Shown here: positions 1-7,564 of the stretch, one piece after another | Layout of the letters: the number at the start of each line of letters is the position of its first letter | Position numbering within the stretch: position 1 is the stretch's first letter | Assembly: GCA_024639785.1 (NCBI GenBank) | Contig: JAHEGI010000002.1 | Location: 155,803-219,802 of the forward strand | DNA length: 64,000 nucleotides | From: Cryomorphaceae bacterium | GTDB taxonomy: Bacteria > Bacteroidota > Bacteroidia > Flavobacteriales > Schleiferiaceae | Direction of reading: 5' to 3' | Made by a program: the position numbers and the translations under genes | The notes under the pieces: model-generated | What the model was told of the DNA's origin: nothing | Seen by the model: only the letters and a program-made list of their open reading frames with translations | Database searches by the model: none

Positions 1-1224
1 CGCTCTGGTATCTATGGCAATTATGCCTATCATGCGCAGCTTTCAGAGAATTCAGCATTGAGCATGGGGGTAGGGCTAGGCTACGTAAATAACGCCTTTG
101 ACATGGCGTCTGTTCGCGTGAAGAACGAAGGTGACCCCTTCTTGTTCCCTGCAAATCAGAACGGAACGCTTGACATGACGTTAGGTGTGAATTTGCGTGT
201 GGCAGACTTCAACCTTGGCCTCAGTGTGCCTCAGTTACTCAATCCAACCATCACCTACAGTAACAACTACGATGGACCGGTAGCGTATCATTTGATTCGT
301 CATTACGTGGCTCGCACCCAATATGACATCAATATCCAGAAAGACCGCATGGTCCTTTCTCCCATGGTCACGGTACGTGCAGCCGCCTTTGTCAAGCCGC
401 AAGTCGACGCGGGCTTGTTGTTTGACATGAAAGAGTATGGCTACCTCGGTGCTATGTATCGCTCGAATTATGCTGCAACGATCAATGCGGGGGTGCATTT
501 GACTCCCGTGCTTTCTTTGGGCTATGCCCATGAGTTTAGCACCAATACCTATGCGTCTTATTTGGGTATGTCTAATGAGTTTATTCTATCCTACAAGTTT
601 GGTGACAACAACCGCAATGAGCGCATGGAAGCGGAAATCAAGCGTCTCAAAGACAAGCAACGCCAATCTAGCCAAGAGACTGAGAAACTTCTGAATGAGC
701 GATTCGAAGAGTTCAAAGAGGAACTTGGCGCAGCGCAAGTGGCCGAATTGGAAAAGCAAAAAGAAGCGTGGAAAACAGAAGGCTTGCAACTCCAAGAGGC
801 AGGTGCTCAAAATGGTGGCTTGCGTGGAAACCAAAATAGCAACCAAGGCGGAGGCAACAACGATGGCTTTGCTGATGGGGGCTCTTGGGATCAAGGTTCT
901 TCGTCGATGAATAATGGTGGGGCCATCAACAATGAAGGAGCCATCAAAGGTTACCGCAATGATGAATACGCCAACAACGTAGCACCAGGATCACCAGGCT
1001 ACTATGTAACCGCGGGTGTTTATGGCGAAGCAGTCAATGCGGAGCGCATGGCGAGCAGCCTATCCAAAAAAGGAATTACGGCCAAAGTCTTCCGTGACAA
1101 CCGCAACAACATGTACTATGTGTACTTGCTCAAATTCCGCAACTATGAGGGAGCGGATCGTGCGAAGAGTTCAGGCCTAAATGGTCAGTACTCAGGTAAA
1201 CTATGGATCAAGGTGGTTGAGTAA
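1..1224 (+). CDS. PorP/SprF-family outer-membrane protein with SPOR domain (5' truncated by window)
   Basis: The reading frame is open from base 1, so the start lies upstream; an in-frame ATG at 58 is internal because the residues before it (GNYAYHAQ...) already fit the family. Of 407 visible residues, the first ~195 form a PorP/SprF-like beta-barrel region, followed by a charged coiled coil (~200-250), a Gly/Asn-rich linker and a C-terminal SPOR-like domain (~330-407). PorP/SprF proteins are outer-membrane partners of the type IX secretion system; SPOR domains bind denuded peptidoglycan, so this protein probably links the outer membrane to the wall. Its stop overlaps the start of the next gene by one base (TAATG), implying coupled expression with that probable type IX cargo. 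The family call is firm; which secretion event it serves is inference. Confidence 0.85.
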   Translation, partial: RSGIYGNYAYHAQLSENSALSMGVGLGYVNNAFDMASVRVKNEGDPFLFPANQNGTLDMTLGVNLRVADFNLGLSVPQLLNPTITYSNNYDGPVAYHLIRHYVARTQYDINIQKDRMVLSPMVTVRAAAFVKPQVDAGLLFDMKEYGYLGAMYRSNYAATINAGVHLTPVLSLGYAHEFSTNTYASYLGMSNEFILSYKFGDNNRNERMEAEIKRLKDKQRQSSQETEKLLNERFEEFKEELGAAQVAELEKQKEAWKTEGLQLQEAGAQNGGLRGNQNSNQGGGNNDGFADGGSWDQGSSSMNNGGAINNEGAIKGYRNDEYANNVAPGSPGYYVTAGVYGEAVNAERMASSLSKKGITAKVFRDNRNNMYYVYLLKFRNYEGADRAKSSGLNGQYSGKLWIKVVE

Positions 1225-3125
1225 TGGGTAGACTCTTAACCATTATTGCCCTGGGTTTCGGCCTCTTGTGGACCAGTCAAAACGCTCAAGCAGCGCATTT
1301 GGTTGGTGGAGAGATCACCTATACCTGCAATGGGAGCAATAACTACACCATCAAGCTACGTGTGTACCGCGATTGCAATAGTGGCGGAGCGCAGTTTGAC
1401 AATACTGTGACGTTCACCATTTTTGACAACACCGGGGCTCAGCTCTATAACCCGACGGTAAACAAGGGGACGACCATCAATGTCCCCGCGGGAACGGGAA
1501 ATCCGTGTCTGACGACGCCACCGAATATTTGTACGGAATACGCGGATTACGTCCATACCATGACGTTGCCAGCGCGCGTAGGCGGCTACACTATTTCGTA
1601 TCAGCGTTGTTGCCGGAATGCGACAATTTCAAATATCGCAGCGAGTGGCAAGGGCAATACCTACACTGTGCAGATACCTTCTATGGATAACTGCAATAGT
1701 TCTCCGGAATTCACCACTGTCCCGCCGATTGTATTGTGCCTGAATGATTTTCAAAACATCAATTCCTCGGCGACAGATGCTGATGGCGATTCGCTCTATT
1801 ATGAGTTCTGCGACATCCTCAATGGAGGTTCTAGTGGCAATGCCTCTCCAAATCCGGCGGCAGCTCCACCCTACGCGGTAATTCCTTTTATCGCGCCTCA
1901 AACGAGCATCAGCCCTATTCCCGGGAATCCTGCATTGAATATTGATCCCAATACGGGATACATCACGGGTGTCGCGAATACCACCGGCCAGTTCGTAGTG
2001 GGCATCTGTGTGAGTGAATACCGTAATGGAGTGTTCCAGTCCACCGTGCGACGGGATTATCAGTTCAACATCACGAATTGCGTTAGCAATGTAGTGGCGG
2101 ACATGCTTACACAAATCGAAAAGCCGAGCCTCCTATGCGGAGGGCGAACGATGCCATTCCAGGCTCAGACCGGTGGAGCGATTTCCTATTACTGGGACTT
2201 CGGAGACACCACAACGACTCAGGATACGAGTTCATCACCTTCACCATCTTGGACGTATCCGGACACAGGTGAATACATCGTGATGCTGGTGATTAACCCA
2301 GGTTTGGTTTGCACGGATACAGTGTACGAGAGCTTCCATATCTACGATGCGCCAGATTATGTCATCCAGTACGATGGCCAAAGCTGTTTTGAAGCGCAGG
2401 ACATAACCTTCTATGCGAGCGGCTCTACGCCGAGTGATGCCACGTTCTCATGGGATTTTGGCAGCCTAGCCAATGTCTTTGGGGCCACGGGGGATACCGT
2501 GCAACATGTGAGTTGGTCACAACCCGGCAAGTACCCCGTACGCCTCATTGTTTCCTCCCAGACCTGTCCAGATACTACGTTTGATACGATGAATGTAGTG
2601 CAATGGTCGCTGCCTGTGTTCGCAGGGAATGATACGGTGATCGCTCGCGGAGATACGGCCTATTTGAACGTCACATCGGGGGCTTCGTATCGCTGGTTTG
2701 CGGACAAGCCAGCTTATTTCAATAATTATCGCCAGCAAGACCCGCAGGCTTGGACTTATCAAGATTCGACCACTTTCTATGCCATTGTTACGAATTCGGT
2801 GGGTTGTCAAGGCATTGATACTGTCTTTGTGTATTACCTCCCGGATCAAACCTTGCCGGACTTGTCCAATGTCCAAAATGCGATGACGCCCAATGGGGAT
2901 GGCATGAATGATGTGCTAGATCTATCTGAAGTCACCTTTGGGGATCAATGTACTCTCCGCGTACTCAATCGTTGGGGCGGTCAAGTATACCAACAAGACA
3001 ATTATGACGACACCTGGGGTGGCACGAATGTCAATGGGAACCCATTGCCCCCTGGAACGTATTACATTTTATTGCATTGTGACAAGGAACTCCGCTATGG
3101 GGGACCGGTCACGATTGTGCGCTAA
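1224..3125 (+). CDS. Secreted PKD-domain protein with type IX (type B) sorting domain
   Basis: 633 residues. A Sec signal peptide (cleavage near AQAA, ~23) is followed by the AHLVGGEITY opening common in Bacteroidota adhesin-like proteins, a Cys-containing N-terminal region, PKD-like Ig folds (YYWDFGD ~325; FSWDFGS ~410) and a gliding-motility-associated C-terminal domain (TPNGDGMND ~555, then RWGGQVY and GTYYILLHC). That last domain is the type B signal for export by the type IX system, and such cargos typically need a PorP/SprF partner, which is the overlapping upstream gene. Probably a cell-surface structural or adhesive protein; no catalytic motif seen. Transcription likely ends at the hairpin just downstream. 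Confidence 0.88.
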   Translation: MGRLLTIIALGFGLLWTSQNAQAAHLVGGEITYTCNGSNNYTIKLRVYRDCNSGGAQFDNTVTFTIFDNTGAQLYNPTVNKGTTINVPAGTGNPCLTTPPNICTEYADYVHTMTLPARVGGYTISYQRCCRNATISNIAASGKGNTYTVQIPSMDNCNSSPEFTTVPPIVLCLNDFQNINSSATDADGDSLYYEFCDILNGGSSGNASPNPAAAPPYAVIPFIAPQTSISPIPGNPALNIDPNTGYITGVANTTGQFVVGICVSEYRNGVFQSTVRRDYQFNITNCVSNVVADMLTQIEKPSLLCGGRTMPFQAQTGGAISYYWDFGDTTTTQDTSSSPSPSWTYPDTGEYIVMLVINPGLVCTDTVYESFHIYDAPDYVIQYDGQSCFEAQDITFYASGSTPSDATFSWDFGSLANVFGATGDTVQHVSWSQPGKYPVRLIVSSQTCPDTTFDTMNVVQWSLPVFAGNDTVIARGDTAYLNVTSGASYRWFADKPAYFNNYRQQDPQAWTYQDSTTFYAIVTNSVGCQGIDTVFVYYLPDQTLPDLSNVQNAMTPNGDGMNDVLDLSEVTFGDQCTLRVLNRWGGQVYQQDNYDDTWGGTNVNGNPLPPGTYYILLHCDKELRYGGPVTIVR

Positions 3126-3154
3126 GCCTGATATAGGCCCCAAGAAATCAAACA

Positions 3155-3188
3155 AAAAACCCGGTCGTTTCGACTGGGTTTTTTTTGC
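3155..3188. terminator. Bidirectional intrinsic terminator between the PKD gene and dnaJ
   Basis: An AACCCGGTCG / CGACTGGGTT hairpin with a short TTT loop has a T-run on the + side and an A-run on the other side that reads as T on the - strand. It sits between convergent genes and can end transcription both ways. Confidence 0.85.
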
Positions 3189-3220
3189 TTTAGCTCTCCT
3201 GAATCGGGGCGGCATGTGTT

Positions 3221-4333
3221 CTATTGAAACATGTCTTTAACCCGGTCAAAAAAGCCCTTATCCGTCTTTCCAGGGCTGGGTTGGAAATGGGCACTCGCTT
3301 GGAGTTTTTCGAGCATTTCTTTTTCCTCGCCACTGATGGACTTTGGAGTCCATACCGAAACGTGCACGAGCAAATCCCCCGTACCATAGCCTTCAACGCT
3401 AGGTAAGCCTTTGCCTTTGAGGCGAAGCGTTTTACCACTCTGAGTACCTGCTTCGATCTTCATACGCGCCTTTCCTTGGACCGTTGGGATTTCGGCTGTG
3501 GTGCCAAGCGCGACATCAGGAAAAGAGAGGTATAAGTCATAGTGTAGATTCTGCCCCTCCCGCACGAGTTCGGGATGCGCCTCTTCTTCGATGCTAACAA
3601 TCAAATCGCCTGCAGGGCCTCCCACGGGTCCGTGGTTGCCTTTTCCTCCAACGCGGAGCTGCATGCCATCTTGAACTCCCGCGGGAATTTTGACACTGAC
3701 CACCTCTTCTAGACGCTCTAGTCCATCGGCTCCCACTCCGTCAGGCCGCTTATCAATCATTTGACCAGAACCATTACAGCCATGGCAAGCAGATGCCGTT
3801 CGCATTTGGCCCAAAATGGTATTCTGAACCCGGGTGATTTGACCTGAGCCATTACACACGGTACATGTTTTGAATGTCAATCCTTCGGCAGGTACCGCTC
3901 GGCGAATTTTAATCTTCTTTTCGACTCCTCCAACGATATCCTCCAAGGTGAGTTTGACACGGACGCGAAGATTGGCTCCACGGGCAGCGCCGCCTCGGCC
4001 ACCACCTCCACCAAAGCCGCCAAAACCTCCACCGCCAAAGATGTCGCCGAAGTGGCTAAAAATGTCATCCATGTTCATCCCACCGCCAAAACCGCCACCA
4101 CCACCGGGACCAAATGCTTGGTGTCCGAATTGATCGTATTTCTGTTTTTTCTCGGGGTTTGAAAGTACCTCGTACGCTTCAGCGGCTTCTTTGAACTTGT
4201 CTTCCGCAGCAGCGTCCCCCGGGTTTTTATCCGGATGGTATTGAATCGCCAATTTGCGGTAGGCCTTTTTGATTTCTTCAGCCGAGGCTGATTTAGTCAC
4301 GCCTAGTATTTCATAATAATCACGCTTTGCCAT
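3221..4333 (-). CDS. dnaJ: Chaperone DnaJ (Hsp40) lacking zinc centre I
   Basis: 370 residues, co-chaperone that delivers unfolded clients to DnaK and stimulates its ATPase. J domain 1-70 with HPD at 33-35; Gly/Phe-rich linker ~75-118; zinc region; C-terminal substrate-binding domains. Only two of the four CxxCxGxG motifs remain (157-164 and 183-190); the places of motifs I and IV hold no cysteines, so one zinc centre (I+IV) is missing and the other (II+III) is intact, a state I recall from Flavobacteriia. The ATG at 4333 was chosen because it gives the canonical MAKRDYYE start; an upstream in-frame ATG would run into grpE. One base after the grpE stop, so co-transcribed. Confidence 0.97.
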   Translation of the reverse strand: MAKRDYYEILGVTKSASAEEIKKAYRKLAIQYHPDKNPGDAAAEDKFKEAAEAYEVLSNPEKKQKYDQFGHQAFGPGGGGGFGGGMNMDDIFSHFGDIFGGGGFGGFGGGGGRGGAARGANLRVRVKLTLEDIVGGVEKKIKIRRAVPAEGLTFKTCTVCNGSGQITRVQNTILGQMRTASACHGCNGSGQMIDKRPDGVGADGLERLEEVVSVKIPAGVQDGMQLRVGGKGNHGPVGGPAGDLIVSIEEEAHPELVREGQNLHYDLYLSFPDVALGTTAEIPTVQGKARMKIEAGTQSGKTLRLKGKGLPSVEGYGTGDLLVHVSVWTPKSISGEEKEMLEKLQASAHFQPSPGKTDKGFFDRVKDMFQ

Positions 4334-4334
4334 C

Positions 4335-4886
4335 TCATGCGGGGGATTGGTCCGCAACTACCACCTTGGCATAGCGAATGATTTTTTCTCCAAGGCTGTA
4401 GCCTTTTTCAATTTGATCGATCACCTTGCCTGCCATCTCTGGACTTGGCGCGGGTATGTTGGTGATGGCTTCCATGGTCTCCACGTCGAACACTTGACCG
4501 ATACTAGATTCCATCTCCTTCAGGCCTTCGGATTTGAGCGTGTGCATGAGTTTAGTATAGATCAACTCCATGCCGACGCGTTCGGGGGAATCGCTTGCGA
4601 TATTTTTCAGAGCGCGCTCAAAGTCATCCACAATGGGCAGGATGGCTTTCAGCACTTTTTCATTGGCCGTGGCCATGAGGTCCAAGCGCTCACGGGCATT
4701 TCTGCGACGGAAATTCTCAAACTCGGCGTAAAGACGCAGGTTCTGATCCTTTAACTCCTGAACGATTTCTTCGTGGCTTTGAGGCGCTTCCTCGGTGGCC
4801 TCTTGCTCAGGACTTACGGGGCCCGCTGATTGCTCAGTTTCAGTTTCGGGAACCTCGGTTTCGTGCTTTTTGGAATCTTTTGCCAT
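4335..4886 (-). CDS. grpE: GrpE, nucleotide exchange factor for DnaK
   Basis: 183 residues. Acidic, low-complexity N-terminus (~1-45), a long helix (~45-90, [12 protein letters not shown]) and a C-terminal beta domain with the family signature near the end ([19 protein letters not shown]). Cytoplasmic dimer that releases ADP from DnaK. First gene of a grpE-dnaJ pair separated by 1 nt; dnaK is not in the window. A long inverted repeat lies 35-74 bases upstream of the start and is the likely control site. Confidence 0.97.
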   Translation of the reverse strand: MAKDSKKHETEVPETETEQSAGPVSPEQEATEEAPQSHEEIVQELKDQNLRLYAEFENFRRRNARERLDLMATANEKVLKAILPIVDDFERALKNIASDSPERVGMELIYTKLMHTLKSEGLKEMESSIGQVFDVETMEAITNIPAPSPEMAGKVIDQIEKGYSLGEKIIRYAKVVVADQSPA

Positions 4887-4920
4887 GGTATGATGTAACT
4901 ATAGTCCCCCTAAAAGCAAA

Positions 4921-4960
4921 CAATCTGCCAAACTGAAACAGGTGTCAGATTGGCAGATTG
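4921..4960 (-). promoter_or_regulatory. Inverted repeat in the grpE-dnaJ upstream region (candidate heat-shock operator)
   Basis: An 11-bp perfect inverted repeat (CAATCTGCCAA at 4921-4931, TTGGCAGATTG at 4950-4960) surrounds 18 bases that themselves contain CTG...CAG. One arm includes the symmetric motif TGNCA-nnn-TGNCA (TGTCAGATTGGCA). The location upstream of a chaperone operon suggests an operator or activator site; a transcribed stem-loop or a terminator for the gene behind it is possible, but there is no T-run. Confidence 0.55.
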
Positions 4961-5010
4961 CGAACCTTTTGGCGCATGACAGCGCCTCGGCTAGGTCGTT
5001 TTGTCGGGCT

Positions 5011-5559
5011 TTACTTAAGAAGAGACTTCAAAGCCGCTTCGAGCTGAGCGCCGCGTAGTCCTTTGGCAATCACTTTTCCATTGCCGTCCAGAAGGAAGGT
5101 CATGGGAATCGCGTTCACTCCATACAACGCAGCCCCTTGAGCCCGCCAGCCGCGTAGATCACTCACGTGACTACTCCAAACGAGCCCGTCCTTTTCAATC
5201 GCTTGAACCCAACGATCCTTGGCTTGGTCCAAACTGACAGAATAAATCTCAAAGCCTTTACCAGCCGTGTATTTCTTGTCCTTGTACTCATTGTAAATAC
5301 GAACCACATTGGGGTTCTCCATGCGGCATGGACCACACCATGAAGCCCAGAAATCAATCAGGACCACTTTTCCGCGCAAGTCGCTCAACTTCACTACATC
5401 CCCGTTTGGATTAGGGAAGGCCATCTCAGGAGCTTGATCACCGACATTGATGTTGGCTAATTGCAGATCAGAAGAGGGGCGCATGCTTTCCGTGGCTGGC
5501 CGGCTAGCGGTCCAAACCAAAGCACTAGCGAGAAGAAGGGTAAAAACAGAGTATTTCAT
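5011..5559 (-). CDS. Secreted/periplasmic TlpA-like thioredoxin-fold protein
   Basis: 182 residues from the ATG at 5559, chosen because it opens a clear signal peptide (MKYSVFTLLLASALVW); the longer frame overlaps murA. A thioredoxin/AhpC-TSA fold follows, with the redox motif WCGPC at 74-78 and the cis-proline loop (AIPMTF) near 152. The family transfers reducing power to periplasmic disulfides or cytochrome c maturation clients. It lies 13 nt behind murA and may be the last gene of the uvrD-DUF4290-murA run. The specific client is unknown. Confidence 0.85.
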   Translation of the reverse strand: MKYSVFTLLLASALVWTASRPATESMRPSSDLQLANINVGDQAPEMAFPNPNGDVVKLSDLRGKVVLIDFWASWCGPCRMENPNVVRIYNEYKDKKYTAGKGFEIYSVSLDQAKDRWVQAIEKDGLVWSSHVSDLRGWRAQGAALYGVNAIPMTFLLDGNGKVIAKGLRGAQLEAALKSLLK

Positions 5560-5572
5560 AGTGGGGTACAAG

Positions 5573-6889
5573 TTAGGCTGAAATGCGTTCAATTTGGGCA
5601 CCAAGCGCGCGAAGACGTTCGTCAATGCGCTCATACCCGCGATCTATTTGCTCGATGTTGTGAATGGTGCTCGTGCCCTCCGCGGAGAGTGCAGCAATCA
5701 ATAAGGCGATACCTGCACGAATATCCGGTGAGGTCATCGTGGTGGCACGCAAAGGCACTTTGCGGTCAAGCCCGATGACCGTGGCGCGGTGCGGGTCACA
5801 CAAGATGATTTGGGCCCCCATATCAATGAGTTTGTCCACAAAGAAGAGGCGGCTTTCAAACATCTTTTGGTGGATGAGTACCGAGCCCTTTGCCTGTGTG
5901 GCGGTCACAAGTACGATACTCAACAAATCCGGGGTGAAGCCGGGCCAAGGAGCGTCGGCCACGGTAACCATGGAGCCATCCAGATAGGCACCAATTTCAT
6001 ACGACTCTTGCGCAGGAATGTGAATGTCGTCCCCTTGAATATCCAATTGAATGCCCAATTTCTTGAATACCTCCGGAATGACTCCCAAATGAGCCACCCC
6101 TGCATTCTTGATGGTCAAGGCGCTCCGCGTCATTGCGGCGAGACCAATCCATGAACCAATTTCAATCATGTCCGGTAAGCAACGATGCTCCGTGCCTCCG
6201 AGGCGCTCCACGCCATGAATCGTCAAGAGGTTGGAGCCGATCCCTTCAATATTTGCACCCATGCGGACGAGCATGCTGCACAGCTGTTGTAGATACGGTT
6301 CGCAGGCAGCGTTGTAGATCGTGGTGGTGCCTGGGGTGAGGACAGCAGCCATTACAATATTGGCAGTTCCGGTGACGGAGGCTTCGTCCAAAAGCATGTA
6401 GGCCCCTTGAAGTCCGCCCGCGGGAGTTTCCACTCCGTAGAAATGCGAATTCTCTTCGTATTTGAATTCAGCCCCGAGTTTCATGAAACCCAAAAAGTGG
6501 GTATCTAGGCGGCGACGACCAATCTTATCGCCCCCTGGCTTGGGAATATATCCCTTTCCGAATCGGGCCAAAAGTGGACCCACCAGCATGATAGAGCCGC
6601 GGAGGGATGCCCCTTTTTTCTTGTAGGTGTCCGAAAAAAGAAAGTTGACATCAACCTCCTTCGCACAGAAGCTATAATCGCCATGCCCATGCTTGGTCAC
6701 TGCGACGCCAAAGTCTCCCAAAATCTCGATCAACTTGTTCACGTCGACGATATCCGGAATATTAGAAACGCGAACGGTCTCTTCCGTTAACAATACGGCG
6801 CAGAGGATCTGCAAAACTTCGTTTTTGGCCCCTTGCGGATGCACATCGCCTTGGAGGCGAAGTCCCCCTTTGATTTTAAAACTTGACAC
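5573..6889 (-). CDS. murA: UDP-N-acetylglucosamine 1-carboxyvinyltransferase
   Basis: 438 residues, first committed step of peptidoglycan synthesis: transfers enolpyruvate from PEP to UDP-GlcNAc in the cytoplasm. EPSP-synthase fold in two repeats; the substrate residues K22-N23 (GAKNEV) are present. The active-site loop reads GGDKIGRRR, with Asp at 121 where enterobacterial MurA has the Cys that fosfomycin alkylates. Start MSSFKIKGG fits the family. It follows DUF4290 by 12 nt, a Bacteroidota arrangement. Confidence 0.97.
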   Translation of the reverse strand: MSSFKIKGGLRLQGDVHPQGAKNEVLQILCAVLLTEETVRVSNIPDIVDVNKLIEILGDFGVAVTKHGHGDYSFCAKEVDVNFLFSDTYKKKGASLRGSIMLVGPLLARFGKGYIPKPGGDKIGRRRLDTHFLGFMKLGAEFKYEENSHFYGVETPAGGLQGAYMLLDEASVTGTANIVMAAVLTPGTTTIYNAACEPYLQQLCSMLVRMGANIEGIGSNLLTIHGVERLGGTEHRCLPDMIEIGSWIGLAAMTRSALTIKNAGVAHLGVIPEVFKKLGIQLDIQGDDIHIPAQESYEIGAYLDGSMVTVADAPWPGFTPDLLSIVLVTATQAKGSVLIHQKMFESRLFFVDKLIDMGAQIILCDPHRATVIGLDRKVPLRATTMTSPDIRAGIALLIAALSAEGTSTIHNIEQIDRGYERIDERLRALGAQIERISA

Positions 6890-6901
6890 AGGAACTAGGG
6901 A

Positions 6902-7564
6902 TTATTTGCGTTTAAAATTGGTCTTCCGTTTGAAGTTGGGCTTCGCCTTTTTCTTCGTGCGGGTATGCAAGGGGGCGTTTTGAGAGACTACTCCGCGATT
7001 TACTGAGAGGGTCGATTTCTCTTGGCCCAAGCGGCCTGCAGACAGGGTGCGCAATTCCGCATAAATAACGGCATCATCCACATTGTCCTTATTCCAAGAC
7101 AGGTAGGCGCGCTTCATCTGATTGGCAATGTCCAATTCCATTGCATCGCGCTCTTCGGAAGCATCCATGGCGGATACCGTAGAGATAAGATTCTGCAAAA
7201 TATTGCCGTAATAGCGGTGACTCCGACTCTTCTGAGGGTAGGGGACAGCGTCCGGCTTTCCACTCAACTTCTCTCGAGTTGGCGTAGGATACGGACAGTC
7301 TACATCCAGCTCAAAATTGGACATCACGAAGAGATGGTCCCACAATTTGTGCCGGTAATCTGGATTGTCCCGCAATCCCGGGTTCAGGTTGCCGATGACA
7401 TCAATAATACTATTGGCCACCTTGGTCCGGTGTTCACGGTCTGGAAGGGTAATGCAGTATTCAATCATGGACTGCACGTGGCGCCCATATTCGGGCATAC
7501 GCAAGTCCTCCCGGTCCGTGTTATAGTCCAATGCCAATGCGGCAATTTGAGATGTTTCAATCAT
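6902..7564 (-). CDS. DUF4290 family protein
   Basis: 220 residues, predicted cytoplasmic. The N-terminal ~180 residues match the Bacteroidota-specific DUF4290 family (LDYNTDREDLRMPEYGRHV near the start, PGLRDNPDYRHKLWDHLFVM ~60-80, then YPTPTRE). The tail (~195-220) is strongly basic (KKKAKPNFKRK...), which suggests nucleic-acid or ribosome contact but proves nothing. Its start overlaps the uvrD stop by 4 bases and murA follows after 12 nt; this linkage to wall synthesis recurs in the phylum. No function is known to me. Confidence 0.85.
   Translation of the reverse strand: MIETSQIAALALDYNTDREDLRMPEYGRHVQSMIEYCITLPDREHRTKVANSIIDVIGNLNPGLRDNPDYRHKLWDHLFVMSNFELDVDCPYPTPTREKLSGKPDAVPYPQKSRSHRYYGNILQNLISTVSAMDASEERDAMELDIANQMKRAYLSWNKDNVDDAVIYAELRTLSAGRLGQEKSTLSVNRGVVSQNAPLHTRTKKKAKPNFKRKTNFKRK

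Noticed and set aside
3870-4133. Proline-rich + strand frame
   Set aside because: Complement of the Gly-rich linker of dnaJ.
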